Assembly: GCA_913055805.1 (NCBI GenBank)
Contig: CAJXLF010000003.1
Span: 62,001-126,000 of the forward strand
From: an uncultured Salinisphaerales bacterium
GTDB taxonomy: Bacteria > Pseudomonadota > Gammaproteobacteria > Nevskiales > CAJXLF01
Direction: 5' to 3'
DNA length: 64,000 nt
Shown here piece after piece: positions 42,002 through 50,650 of this stretch (its first letter is position 1; each line of letters opens with the position of its first letter). The translations under genes and the position numbers were made by a program. The notes beneath the pieces were generated by a model. The model was not told the origin of the DNA. It saw nothing but the letters and a program-made list of their open reading frames with translations, and searched no databases.

Positions 42002-42460
42002 ATGCGTTCCTCGCCCATCATTCTGGAATTCAGCTCCGAACTGGCGGTGCCGCCGCCCGAGGTCTGGCGCTGGATGACGTCGGTGCAAGGCATCACCGCG
42101 GAAATGATGCCGATCATGAAAATGACTGTGCCGAAGCACATCCGCGACATCAGCCAGACCGATGTCCAGCCCGGCCAGCGCCTGTTCCGCAGCTATATCT
42201 TCCTGTTCGGCTTCCTGCCCTTCGACTACTCCGATCTGACCCTGACCGAAATCAATCCAGGCGTCGGTTTCGTGGAGGAATCACCCATGGGTTCGATGAA
42301 GCGCTGGCGGCATGAACGTACACTGGAAGCCATTCCCATCGGCACCCGGCTAACCGACCGCCTGACGTTCGAACCACGGCTGGCGCGCGGCCTGACAAGA
42401 TGGTTCGTGCGGCGCTTTTTTGAACACCGACACAAGGTGCTGCGCACTAGACTCGGCTAG
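42002..42460 (+). CDS. SRPBCC-like protein
   Basis: 152 residues: ILEFSSELAVPPPEVWRWMTSVQGI at the N terminus, FRSYIFLFGFLPFDYSDLTLTEINPG in the middle and RLTDRLTFEPRLARGLTRWFVRRFFEHRHKVL at the end, a common polyketide-cyclase/SRPBCC pattern. It closes the plus-strand iron operon and overlaps the convergent MFS gene by 4 nt. It probably binds a hydrophobic ligand; a role in iron uptake is not established. Confidence 0.78.
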   Translation: MRSSPIILEFSSELAVPPPEVWRWMTSVQGITAEMMPIMKMTVPKHIRDISQTDVQPGQRLFRSYIFLFGFLPFDYSDLTLTEINPGVGFVEESPMGSMKRWRHERTLEAIPIGTRLTDRLTFEPRLARGLTRWFVRRFFEHRHKVLRTRLG

Positions 42461-43707
42461 ACGCTGTCCGTAACCGCCGCAACAGAGCGCGTGGCACGGG
42501 CTGGACGGAAAAGCGCCAGCATCACTGTTACCGCCAGCATGACAACGGCCACAACCAGTCCCAGCAGCGGATAGTCGTGCAGATAAGTATAAGCCCAGCC
42601 CCCCACCGCAAAACCCAGGGTGTGACCAGCAGTGTGCATCAGTGTCAACAGTCCGAAAACACGACCACCGCGCCTGTCTCCACCTCGCTCACTGACCAGC
42701 GTCGAGTAACCGGGGATCAGAAAGGCGATACCTGACACGAATACCAACAACCCCGCCAGCGCCAGGTAATGGCCCAGCGTTGCCCATAGCATTACCGTCC
42801 CGACCAGGAACAGAACGGCGCCCAGTGCCAGGCTCACACGCGGCGCCTGCAGCCTTCGTACAACCAGCAACTGCATCGCCACACTGTGCATGGCCACCAT
42901 CAGCAACAACAGGGCCGTACCCGTTGAGGCCTGTACCGAGGTCAATCCATAAAAATCATCAAGCACCGGGCCCAGCATGACCTGCAACTGTCCGATGGCG
43001 GTCGCACCCAGCAGTGCAGAGAACAACAGGGCGCACAGGGTACGATTCAACATCACGGAAGCAGGCGCCGCCGCCTCTTCTGGCGCGGCCCGGTTCCCGG
43101 TATTCGCCATAGACCGAACCAGCAGAATGCCGGTTAACGGCAATATCACCAGCCAGACCAGCGGCAGCAGACCGGTCACTCCCGTGGATGATGCGATCAG
43201 CATTCCGGCACCCAGGGCCGGCAGCGCCAGTATTGGCCCCAGCACACGACCAAGGTTGGTGGCGGCACTCATGGAAGACAGGGTGGCCAGACGCCGGTGC
43301 GGAGCTGCATTTTCGACCGCCCAGGCCTGGCAGGCAGGATAGATACCCGCAGCAAAAAGGCCGTAGATCACACGACTCAGGCCCAGCAGAATCAGGCCCG
43401 TGGCAGTCTCCAGCCAGCCTGCGGCCAGCGCCAGCAACAAGCCGACAAACAGCAACTGCGCCAGCAATGCACCGGACAGTCCCGCCATCACCACAGGTTT
43501 GCGGCCGTGTCGGTCACTGATCTCGCCCCACAGGGGTCCGGCCGCCATGAAACACAGGGTGCCCAGCGCCACGATGCTGCCGATGCTGGCGATACTCAGC
43601 CCGCACAGCTCACTGAGCAGGGGCACCATGGTTAGCAACACAACCTGCCCGGCCCCGAGCGTGGCCACCACCATGCCCAGACGCTTCAACGAGAAACTAG
43701 CGGACAT
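42457..43707 (-). CDS. MFS transporter, probable siderophore exporter
   Basis: 416 residues with 12 predicted membrane helices. The A-type loop GEISDRHGRKPVVMAGL is the MFS signature; RVIYGLFAAGIYPACQAWAVENAAPHRR follows. It is divergent from the siderophore operon with a Fur-like box in the shared gap. Aerobactin loci often carry an MFS gene (ShiF type) beside iucA, so export of the new siderophore is likely. This is inferred from position. Confidence 0.88.
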   Translation of the reverse strand: MSASFSLKRLGMVVATLGAGQVVLLTMVPLLSELCGLSIASIGSIVALGTLCFMAAGPLWGEISDRHGRKPVVMAGLSGALLAQLLFVGLLLALAAGWLETATGLILLGLSRVIYGLFAAGIYPACQAWAVENAAPHRRLATLSSMSAATNLGRVLGPILALPALGAGMLIASSTGVTGLLPLVWLVILPLTGILLVRSMANTGNRAAPEEAAAPASVMLNRTLCALLFSALLGATAIGQLQVMLGPVLDDFYGLTSVQASTGTALLLLMVAMHSVAMQLLVVRRLQAPRVSLALGAVLFLVGTVMLWATLGHYLALAGLLVFVSGIAFLIPGYSTLVSERGGDRRGGRVFGLLTLMHTAGHTLGFAVGGWAYTYLHDYPLLGLVVAVVMLAVTVMLALFRPARATRSVAAVTDSV

Positions 43708-43807
43708 GGCGCTGAAAAAATGGCTTGAGGCACAACAGGATCATGGCTGGAAATATGAGGTGTAACGGGCCGAACAGAGACGCAGGATACTGGCCGCACC
43801 TTGCAAA

Positions 43808-43822
43808 TGCAAATCATTCTCA
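43808..43822. promoter_or_regulatory. Fur box upstream of siderophore operon
   Basis: TGCAAAT-C-ATTCTCA keeps the right arm of the Fur core perfectly and five of seven bases in the left, followed by TTAAGATT. It is 16 nt before the ATG at 43839 and also lies between the operon and the divergent MFS gene. Confidence 0.75.
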
Positions 43823-43838
43823 TTAAGATTCGCGCCCT

Positions 43839-45692
43839 ATGGACACACTCGCTCAAGCTACCGCATCGGCTGTCGATGTGAACGCCGCCCCGACAGCGGC
43901 GACAGAAAATGCTGACAACGCGGCAGAGCGCCTGTCAGCCAACTGTTTCTTTAATGCCCTGATACGGGAAACCGGCCTGGGCGAGTGGATCACGGAAAGC
44001 CGGCCGTGGATACCCGATGGTATCGCCCTGCCCGCCTTGCGTATCGCTCTGCCCGCCCAGGGCGCCAGTCTGTGGCTGAATGCGAGTTATCGAAGCCTCT
44101 TTGGCCGCCATCAATTCAATACGCCTATCCGCTACCAGGATGCGCAAGGTCACAGCCGCACAATCAACCTGGCCCTGGCAGCACATGTCATCGCCAGTGA
44201 ACCCGGCATATTCCCCCAGGCCGAACCCCGCCAGCGGCATCAATTCACAGAACGCGTGCAGATGAGCGTGCGCAACATGGCGCAGGCCATTCGGGCCAGA
44301 CAGGATGACTTTCCCCGGCTGTTCGGCAAAGCCATCGACTTCGCCGAAGCCGAGCAGGCACTGCTGTGCGGACACTCCATTCACCCGACCCCGAAAAGCC
44401 GTGAACCCTTTACCGATACGGATGCAGAAACCTACGCACCTGAATTCGGTAATACCTTCACGCTGCAATGGCTGGCCATCCATGCGGCCCGGCTGGAAGG
44501 CAAAAGTGGCTGCAGTGAACTGACTGCCGCCGATTTCGCGCGAAAGGTCTGGGCCAGCGAAAACATGCAGGACCCCGTACCGGACACGCACGTACCCGTC
44601 CCCATGCATCCCTGGCAGTGGCAACGCCTGCGCCAGTACCCGGACATCGCCCGGTTGATCGAGGCAGGAGACATTATCGAGCTGGGCCAAGGCTGCAAAC
44701 CCTGGCGGGCCACATCATCCCTGCGCGCAATCCATGCCGGGCATAGTCCCTACATGCTGAAATTCTCGCTCAGCCTGCGACTGACCAACTCGCTACGCAC
44801 TTTGTTGCCGCACGAAATGGCCCGCGGCCTTGAAATCCCGCAGGTAAGAAGCACGCCGATTGGCCGCGAATTTGCCGACCGCTATCCCGCATTTTCCGTG
44901 CTTGCCGAACCGGCTTTCCTCATGCTCAGAGACGCCCAGGGTGAAGCATTATCCGAAAGCATGGTGCTGTTCCGCGAGAACCCTTTTCGTGAAACCGCGG
45001 CCGACAATTGCTGCCTGCTCGCCACCCTCACGCAGGACCACCCTTTCGGTGGTATGGCGCGGGCGGCGCAACTGGTTGCCCGGTATGGCGAACGCCGACA
45101 ACTTGATACGGCCTCGGCCTGCGCCGAATGGTTCGAGGCCTTCATGGATGCGGTGCTAGAACCTCTGTTGATCGCGCAGGCGGATTACGGCCTGCTCTAT
45201 GGCGCACATCAGCAGAACCTGATTATCCGTTTTGAAAACGAGTTGCCGCGTGCCGGATACTTCCGGGATTGCCAGGGCAGCGGCTACAGCCAGCTCGGCG
45301 CGGAACTGCTCAAGCCACATCTGCCGAACCTGGGCAGTGGCACCGAGAATGTCATCGATGACGTCATGGCCAATCGTCTGTTCGCCTACTACCTCATCGT
45401 CAACAGTTGCTTCGGACTGATCAGCGCATTGGCCGCTGCCGGCGTCAGCACGGAGAGCCACTTACTGTCACTGCTACGCGCTCGGCTGGAAAAACTGCAA
45501 GCCGGCCCGCGTCGTGATCGCAGCTGTCTCAACTATCTTCTCGAAGCTGACGAACTCTGGGCCAAGGGTAATTTCCATTGCGCCATTATCGGCCTCAATG
45601 AAACCACCACCGAAGACCCGCTGGCCATTTATCACCGGATGCCCAACCCCCTCAAACATGTCATACAACCGCAGGCAAGGATTGCATCATGA
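43839..45692 (+). CDS. iucA: IucA-type NIS siderophore synthetase
   Basis: 617 residues of the IucA/IucC family. Motifs: ATP-site GHSIHPTPKSREPF (near residue 180), PMHPWQWQRLRQYP, YMLKFSLSLRLTNSLRTLLPHE, and YGLLYGAHQQNLII with the conserved HQQN. A FhuF-like C-terminal part follows. It condenses a hydroxamate amine with citrate using ATP. It is about 40 residues longer than E. coli IucA, mainly at the N-terminus. First gene in an A-B-C-D order identical to aerobactin operons, Fur-controlled. The next gene overlaps by 4 nt. Confidence 0.92.
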   Translation: MDTLAQATASAVDVNAAPTAATENADNAAERLSANCFFNALIRETGLGEWITESRPWIPDGIALPALRIALPAQGASLWLNASYRSLFGRHQFNTPIRYQDAQGHSRTINLALAAHVIASEPGIFPQAEPRQRHQFTERVQMSVRNMAQAIRARQDDFPRLFGKAIDFAEAEQALLCGHSIHPTPKSREPFTDTDAETYAPEFGNTFTLQWLAIHAARLEGKSGCSELTAADFARKVWASENMQDPVPDTHVPVPMHPWQWQRLRQYPDIARLIEAGDIIELGQGCKPWRATSSLRAIHAGHSPYMLKFSLSLRLTNSLRTLLPHEMARGLEIPQVRSTPIGREFADRYPAFSVLAEPAFLMLRDAQGEALSESMVLFRENPFRETAADNCCLLATLTQDHPFGGMARAAQLVARYGERRQLDTASACAEWFEAFMDAVLEPLLIAQADYGLLYGAHQQNLIIRFENELPRAGYFRDCQGSGYSQLGAELLKPHLPNLGSGTENVIDDVMANRLFAYYLIVNSCFGLISALAAAGVSTESHLLSLLRARLEKLQAGPRRDRSCLNYLLEADELWAKGNFHCAIIGLNETTTEDPLAIYHRMPNPLKHVIQPQARIAS

Positions 45693-46408
45693 GCACCCCC
45701 GCCGAACTTCTGCAGCAGGCAGTTGATTATCAGAACCCGGAACCCTGGTATCGCGGCAATAACGCCGGCAAACACCCGCTCACCTGGGTAGAAAGCGAGA
45801 CGGGCCTGCGTCATCCGCGGCGTGCCTACCTGCCCAACGGCGAACTCTATCGCCGGCATATACCCTCACTGGGCATGGACTTCAGCCTGCGCCGTCTGCA
45901 CCCGGAACTGGACCTGGAGCGTTTGACCAAATGGATGAACGATCCCCGTATCGCCGCCTTCTGGGAACAGGACTGGCCGCGTGAGAAACAGGCCGAATAC
46001 ATCGAAAAAACGCTGACCGACCCGCACAAGCAACCCGTCATCGGTTGCTTCGATGACCTGCCGTTCGGCTATTTTGAAATCTACTGGGCGCTGGAAGACC
46101 GCCTCGGCCCCTACTACGACGCCGACCCTTTCGACCGCGGCCTGCATTTACTGGTGGGCGAGACCGAATACCTGGGCGCGAAGTATTTCCGCGCCTGGAT
46201 CAACAGCATCTGTCATTTCATGTTTCTGGACGACAGCCGCACCCGGCGGCTGGTGGGCGAACCCCGCGCCGACAACACTGCTCTGCTGAAGTATCTGGCC
46301 GACTCCTATGGCTGGAAGAAGATCAAGGAATTCGACTTCCCGCACAAACATGCCGCCCTGCTTGTATGTGAGCGCGACGACTTCTTCGCGCAGGCCGATT
46401 TCTCATGA
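45689..46408 (+). CDS. iucB: IucB-type N6-hydroxylysine acetyltransferase
   Basis: 239 residues of the GNAT siderophore-acetyltransferase family: YRRHIPSLGMDFSLRRLHPELDLERLTKWMNDPRIAAFWEQDWPR, PVIGCFDDLPFGYFEIYWALEDRLG, and GLHLLVGETEYLGAKYFRAWINSI. The family acetylates N-hydroxylysine or a related hydroxylated amine. E. coli IucB is longer (about 315 residues), so only the catalytic core is present, closer in size to RhbD-type proteins. Overlaps both neighbours by 4 nt. Confidence 0.88.
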   Translation: MSTPAELLQQAVDYQNPEPWYRGNNAGKHPLTWVESETGLRHPRRAYLPNGELYRRHIPSLGMDFSLRRLHPELDLERLTKWMNDPRIAAFWEQDWPREKQAEYIEKTLTDPHKQPVIGCFDDLPFGYFEIYWALEDRLGPYYDADPFDRGLHLLVGETEYLGAKYFRAWINSICHFMFLDDSRTRRLVGEPRADNTALLKYLADSYGWKKIKEFDFPHKHAALLVCERDDFFAQADFS

Positions 46409-48237
46409 GCCGGACACAGGATCAGCTGGCCCGCTGGCAAAAAGCCAACCGGCGGGTAATCGCCAAATCCCTGGCCGAGCTCTGTTACGAACAGGCGCTG
46501 AGCTGTGACAGCGAACGCCCGGGCAACTTCAACGTCAACCTGAAAAGTGGCGTGCGCTACCGCTTCCGCGCCACCGCCACATTGTGGGACTGGCTGCATA
46601 TCGAACAAGACAGCATCGAGCGCGAACATGACGGCCAGCGCGGTCCGGCACTGGATGCGGCGCAGTTTTTCATTGACGCCGCCGGCGACCTGGAGCTGAA
46701 TGCCAGCACACTGGGTAATCTGCTGCATGAAACCAGCAACAGCCTGTCCGCCGACATGATCCTGCTGGAAAAACAGGCCGGCTGGACGGCAGAGGCCATG
46801 GCTCAACTGCCCGACGAAGAGCTGCAGTGTCTGCTCGACGGCCACCCCAAGGCCATCGTCAACAAGGGGCGCATTGGCTGGGGTGCCGGGGAATACGCGC
46901 GCTACGGCACCGAGTCCGGCCAAACCGTAAAACTGCTCTGGCTGGCCGTATCCCGAGACCTGGCCCGTCACGGCGCGCGCGATGACTGGCAATGGCCGCA
47001 GCTGCTGGCGCAAAGCATGAACACGGCCGACCTCGCCGCCTTTGACGCCGCCTGCAAGTCGCAGGGAATCGATTGCACCCATTACCTGCCGCTGCCCGTG
47101 CACCCCTGGCAATGGCAACGCCACATCCAGCATCACTATGCGGCCGAGATTGTCAGTGGCCGCATCCGTTACCTGGGTGAATTCGGCGATCACTATCTGC
47201 CCCAGGTATCGCTGCGTACGCTATCCAACGCCCAGCGGCCCGAAGCGCTGCATATCAAGTTGCCGCTGACGGTGCTCAACACTTCCTGCTACCGTGGCAT
47301 CCCCGGCCAGTACATGCAGTGCGGCCCGGCGCTGTCGGCCTGGATGCAGAGCCTGTGCGAACGCGATGAGGAACTGCGCCAACGCGGCGCCGCTGTCATG
47401 CAGGAAGTGGCCGGGGTGCATGTGCCCCACCCGCATCATGCCCAGGTGGAAGGCACCCCTTACCGCTACAACGAAATGCTTGGCGTTACCTGGCGCCAGA
47501 GCCCGGTCGCACTTTGCGCAGAAGACGAGCGCCACCTGCTCATGGCCGCCCTGCTGCAGACTGACGCCCATAACAACAGCATCGCCAAAGCCCTGATCGC
47601 AGCTTCCGGCCTCCGCACGGAAGCCTGGCTTGAGAAACTTTTCGGCAGCGTCGTAGTACCGCTCTACCACCTGCTGTGCAAATACGGCATCGGCCTTGTT
47701 GCGCATGCCCAGAACCTGACCCTGGTGCTGAAAGACAACCTGCCGGTACGCGTACTGCTCAAGGACTTTCAGGGCGATCTGCGCCTGGCTTCGGGCGAGT
47801 TCCCCGAACGTGCCGACCTGCCTGAAGCAGCGCAGAAAGTACTCACCCAGCTGCCGCCGCCCTACATCTATCACGACCTGTTTACCGGTCACTTCGTTAC
47901 TGTGCTGCGCTATCTCTCGGCGCAGCTGCAGGCCGACAGCGGCCTGGATGAAATGCGTTTCTACGCCATCCTGACCCGCGTGCTGCGCGACTACCAGAAC
48001 AGACATCCGGAGCTGGCGACACGCCATAACCTGTTTGACCTGTTTCGCCCACGTGTCGAACGCGTGTGCATTAATCGCGTGCGTTTTCAGGTCGGCTACG
48101 ACGACAACGCCGAACGCCCCGTACCCATTGTGGGCGGTGATCTGGACAACCCTGTTTATCTTGCCGAACAGCCAACCGAGAAAAACAACAACGGTCAGCC
48201 ACGGGCAGCAACAAAACTGCTGGAGGCTGTTTCATGA
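46405..48237 (+). CDS. iucC: IucC-type NIS siderophore synthetase
   Basis: 610 residues of the IucA/IucC family: DGHPKAIVNKGRIGWG near residue 150, PVHPWQWQRHIQHHY, SLRTLSNAQRPEALHIKLPLTVLNTSCYRGIPG, YGIGLVAHAQNLTLVLKD and the FhuF-like end RVCINRVRFQVGYDDN. It should add the second hydroxamate arm to the citrate intermediate made by IucA. Third gene of the operon with ATGA overlaps on both sides. Confidence 0.92.
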   Translation: MSRTQDQLARWQKANRRVIAKSLAELCYEQALSCDSERPGNFNVNLKSGVRYRFRATATLWDWLHIEQDSIEREHDGQRGPALDAAQFFIDAAGDLELNASTLGNLLHETSNSLSADMILLEKQAGWTAEAMAQLPDEELQCLLDGHPKAIVNKGRIGWGAGEYARYGTESGQTVKLLWLAVSRDLARHGARDDWQWPQLLAQSMNTADLAAFDAACKSQGIDCTHYLPLPVHPWQWQRHIQHHYAAEIVSGRIRYLGEFGDHYLPQVSLRTLSNAQRPEALHIKLPLTVLNTSCYRGIPGQYMQCGPALSAWMQSLCERDEELRQRGAAVMQEVAGVHVPHPHHAQVEGTPYRYNEMLGVTWRQSPVALCAEDERHLLMAALLQTDAHNNSIAKALIAASGLRTEAWLEKLFGSVVVPLYHLLCKYGIGLVAHAQNLTLVLKDNLPVRVLLKDFQGDLRLASGEFPERADLPEAAQKVLTQLPPPYIYHDLFTGHFVTVLRYLSAQLQADSGLDEMRFYAILTRVLRDYQNRHPELATRHNLFDLFRPRVERVCINRVRFQVGYDDNAERPVPIVGGDLDNPVYLAEQPTEKNNNGQPRAATKLLEAVS

Positions 48238-49523
48238 CCCAGGTACTCGACCTTGCCGGCATAGGCGCCGGCCCCTTCAATCTGGCTGTGGCCGCCCTGC
48301 TGCACGAGCAACCTCTGCAGAGCCGCTTCTTCGAAGCCAGGCCTGAATTCGCCTGGCACCCCGGCCTGATGTTACCTGGCGCCCTGCTGCAGACCTCATA
48401 CCTGAAGGATCTGGTCACCCCGGTGGACCCGACGAATCCACACAGCTTTCTGAACTATCTGGTCAGCCACCAGCGCTTCTATGACTTCATGAATGCCGAA
48501 CAGGCAGCCATCAGCCGCCAGGAATTTGCTGACTATCTCGCCTGGGTAGCAGGTCGTCTGCCCAATCTGGCCATGAACAGCCCTGTTGAACAGGTTGAAG
48601 ATATGGGCGACCACTTCCGCCTGCAGGTCAACGGCGAATCTGTTCGCGCCCGCAACCTTTGTGTCGCCGGCGGCAAACAGCCGTATATTCCGGACTGCTG
48701 CAAACCACTGCTGTCCGATCACTGCTTTCACGCACTGGGCATCGCCCATCGTGATCTCGATCTGCGCGGCCGGCGTGTGGCAGTTATCGGTGGCGGCCAG
48801 ACCGGCGCCGAAATCGTGCAGAACCTGCTGAACGACCACTGGGGCCGGGCTGAAAAGGTACTGTGGATTTCAAGACGCAGCAATTATCTGCCGCTGGATG
48901 AAACCCCCTTCACCAACGACTGGTTCACACCCGATTACGTGGATCACTTCCGCCAGCTGCCAGCCGCGCGCCGCGCGCAGATTGTGGCCGAGCAGAAACT
49001 GGCCTCCGATGGCATTTCGCCCTCCACGCTGAAAGCGCTGTATCAGCAGTTCTACCGTATCCGTCATCTGGATAACGATGCGAACCGGGTGGCACTGCTG
49101 CCCAACCGCGAACTGCAGAGCCTGGTGCATTCCAGTGGCTACGGCCTGACGCTGCGAAACGCCTTCAACGACGACCTCGAATATCACCGCGCAGACGTCG
49201 TGATCCTGTGCACCGGCCTGGAAGAATCCCTGCCCGACTGCATGAACGAACTAAGGCGCCGCCTGCATCGCGATGAGGCGGGCCGCCTGCTTCTCAATGG
49301 CGCATTTTCAGCCAGACTGGATGCGGCCAACGGACGCCGTATCTATCTGCTGAATGTCGGCCGCCACAGCCACGGCATCTCCGAACCCCAGCTTTCGCTG
49401 TCGGCCTGGCGCGCCGCCTGCGTGGTCAATGACCTGACCGGCAAGGCCGTCTACGAAACACGCCAGGCAGATAACTTCATGCGCTGGGCCACCGACGGCG
49501 CACCCCAGGCAGCCGTCGCATAA
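48234..49523 (+). CDS. iucD: IucD-type L-lysine/L-ornithine N-monooxygenase
   Basis: 429 residues. The FAD motif GIGAGPFNLAVAAL is near the N-terminus, a second nucleotide-binding motif VAVIGGGQTGAE lies near residue 180, and the family end LLNVGRHSHGISEPQLSLSAWRAA is present. It makes the N-hydroxylated diamine for the acetyltransferase. Operon order A-B-C-D points to lysine (aerobactin type), but ornithine or another diamine cannot be excluded. No diaminobutyrate decarboxylase of the rhizobactin pathway is nearby. Confidence 0.9.
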   Translation: MTQVLDLAGIGAGPFNLAVAALLHEQPLQSRFFEARPEFAWHPGLMLPGALLQTSYLKDLVTPVDPTNPHSFLNYLVSHQRFYDFMNAEQAAISRQEFADYLAWVAGRLPNLAMNSPVEQVEDMGDHFRLQVNGESVRARNLCVAGGKQPYIPDCCKPLLSDHCFHALGIAHRDLDLRGRRVAVIGGGQTGAEIVQNLLNDHWGRAEKVLWISRRSNYLPLDETPFTNDWFTPDYVDHFRQLPAARRAQIVAEQKLASDGISPSTLKALYQQFYRIRHLDNDANRVALLPNRELQSLVHSSGYGLTLRNAFNDDLEYHRADVVILCTGLEESLPDCMNELRRRLHRDEAGRLLLNGAFSARLDAANGRRIYLLNVGRHSHGISEPQLSLSAWRAACVVNDLTGKAVYETRQADNFMRWATDGAPQAAVA

Positions 49524-49526
49524 GAT

Positions 49527-50138
49527 CTATTGATAAGTCGCCAGGTATTCCGCCGGAATCTCCAGCGGGAAAAAGCCGCCTGAAAACGCCGTGACCAAGA
49601 GCGCGGAAAACAGCACTGCGGAACCCATCACCGCATAAGCCGCACGATCACGCAGCAGGCGACTGAAGCGCTCGCGCGTAAGCCAGTGCAATGCGCAGGC
49701 CACATGGGTGAAAAAAGCGACCACCGCCAGAAAATAATAGGGCACGAAGAAGAAGGCATACGGCAACAGGTTCAGACCCGCGGCGGCAAACCAGAAATTG
49801 GTATCCAGGCCCAGCAGGTAACGGCCGCCGAGTACGGCGCTGACGTGCACCAGCAGAAAGAATGCGAGGTACGCCCCGGACGCAGCCTGCGCCAGTTCGA
49901 AAAATCCCTGCCGCTGCCCCCATCGCCGAACGACAAAGAACAGCCCCGATCCGATCTGGAACAATACGCATATCAATAAGAGCGTTTCGGCCAACGGGTG
50001 GCGATACGCCCCCCGCAGCCGCTCCATCACTTCCATATGCATCTGCACTCCCGCAAAGGCGGCTGCATGATTGACCAGATGCAACAGCACGAACAGGCCG
50101 ATGATCATGGCCGAACTGCGATGCAGCTTATGCAGCAT
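49527..50138 (-). CDS. Cytochrome-b-like membrane protein linked to ECF41
   Basis: 203 residues with five hydrophobic helices. Histidines sit inside or next to them: LHRSSAMIIGLFVLLHLVNHAAA, LAFFLLVHVSAVLGG, VAFFTHVACALHWL. The spacing recalls SdhC/FrdC-type diheme anchor subunits, so it may bind heme, but there is no catalytic partner nearby. GGAGGTGG precedes the ATG at 50138, which overlaps the AhpD-like gene by 11 nt. It is probably co-transcribed from the ECF41-type promoter at 50622-50648. Confidence 0.72.
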   Translation of the reverse strand: MLHKLHRSSAMIIGLFVLLHLVNHAAAFAGVQMHMEVMERLRGAYRHPLAETLLLICVLFQIGSGLFFVVRRWGQRQGFFELAQAASGAYLAFFLLVHVSAVLGGRYLLGLDTNFWFAAAGLNLLPYAFFFVPYYFLAVVAFFTHVACALHWLTRERFSRLLRDRAAYAVMGSAVLFSALLVTAFSGGFFPLEIPAEYLATYQ

Positions 50139-50589
50139 TTTCCACCTCCGCCGGCAACGGCGTGCGCATACCCACACCCAGCCGGTTCCAGGCATTGATG
50201 GCCGTGATACTGAAAGTCAGATCGGCGATCTGCTGATCGCTGTAGTGATTCTGCAGGCGCTGATAGTCGGCATCTGGCGCCCCCAGAGGACCCAGTTCGG
50301 TCAGCAGCTCGGCCCAGTTCAGTGCCGCTTTTTCCGGCGCGCTGAACAGTGGAGATTCACGCCAGCCGGCCAGGGTATGCAGGCGCCGCGAATCCTCGCC
50401 GGCTTTCTGCAGGGCAGTGGCATGCATATCCATACAATAAGTACAGCCGTTGATCTGCGAGACCCGCAGGCTGATCAACTCCAGAAAGCGTTTGTCCAGG
50501 CTGCAGTCTTCCAGATAACGGGCCATCTGCAGCATGCCCTTGAAGGCGGGGGCCGCCAGGGTGGGATAGGGCAACCTTGCTTCGTTCAT
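50128..50589 (-). CDS. Carboxymuconolactone decarboxylase / AhpD-like protein
   Basis: 153 residues with the alkylhydroperoxidase-D core: CSLDKRFLELISLRVSQINGCTYCMDMHATALQKAGED, where CTYC and the following histidine form the redox site, and LFSAPEKAALNWAELLTELG. Members reduce peroxides or act on thiols. Carboxymuconolactone-decarboxylase proteins are the standard partner of ECF41 sigmas, and an ECF41 gene is 61 nt upstream. AAGGAG precedes the ATG. Its start region carries a promoter of the ECF41 type. Confidence 0.92.
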   Translation of the reverse strand: MNEARLPYPTLAAPAFKGMLQMARYLEDCSLDKRFLELISLRVSQINGCTYCMDMHATALQKAGEDSRRLHTLAGWRESPLFSAPEKAALNWAELLTELGPLGAPDADYQRLQNHYSDQQIADLTFSITAINAWNRLGVGMRTPLPAEVENAA

Positions 50590-50621
50590 TGTTCGCTCCT
50601 TGCATCAGTGTCTATACACAT

Positions 50622-50648
50622 GACGCAGGAGGTATCGGCTTTGTGACC
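50622..50648 (-). promoter_or_regulatory. ECF41-type promoter for the AhpD-like gene
   Basis: On the minus strand GGTCACA (50648-50642), a 16-nt spacer and CGTC (50625-50622), 32 nt before the ATG. This matches the ECF41 consensus TGTCACA-N16-CGTC, as I recall it, at all but the first base. Confidence 0.8.
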
Positions 50649-50650
50649 GC

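Noticed and set aside
43839-49523. Rhizobactin or schizokinen pathway.
   Set aside because: Gene order matches aerobactin and no diaminobutyrate decarboxylase is nearby, although the diamine used is not proven.
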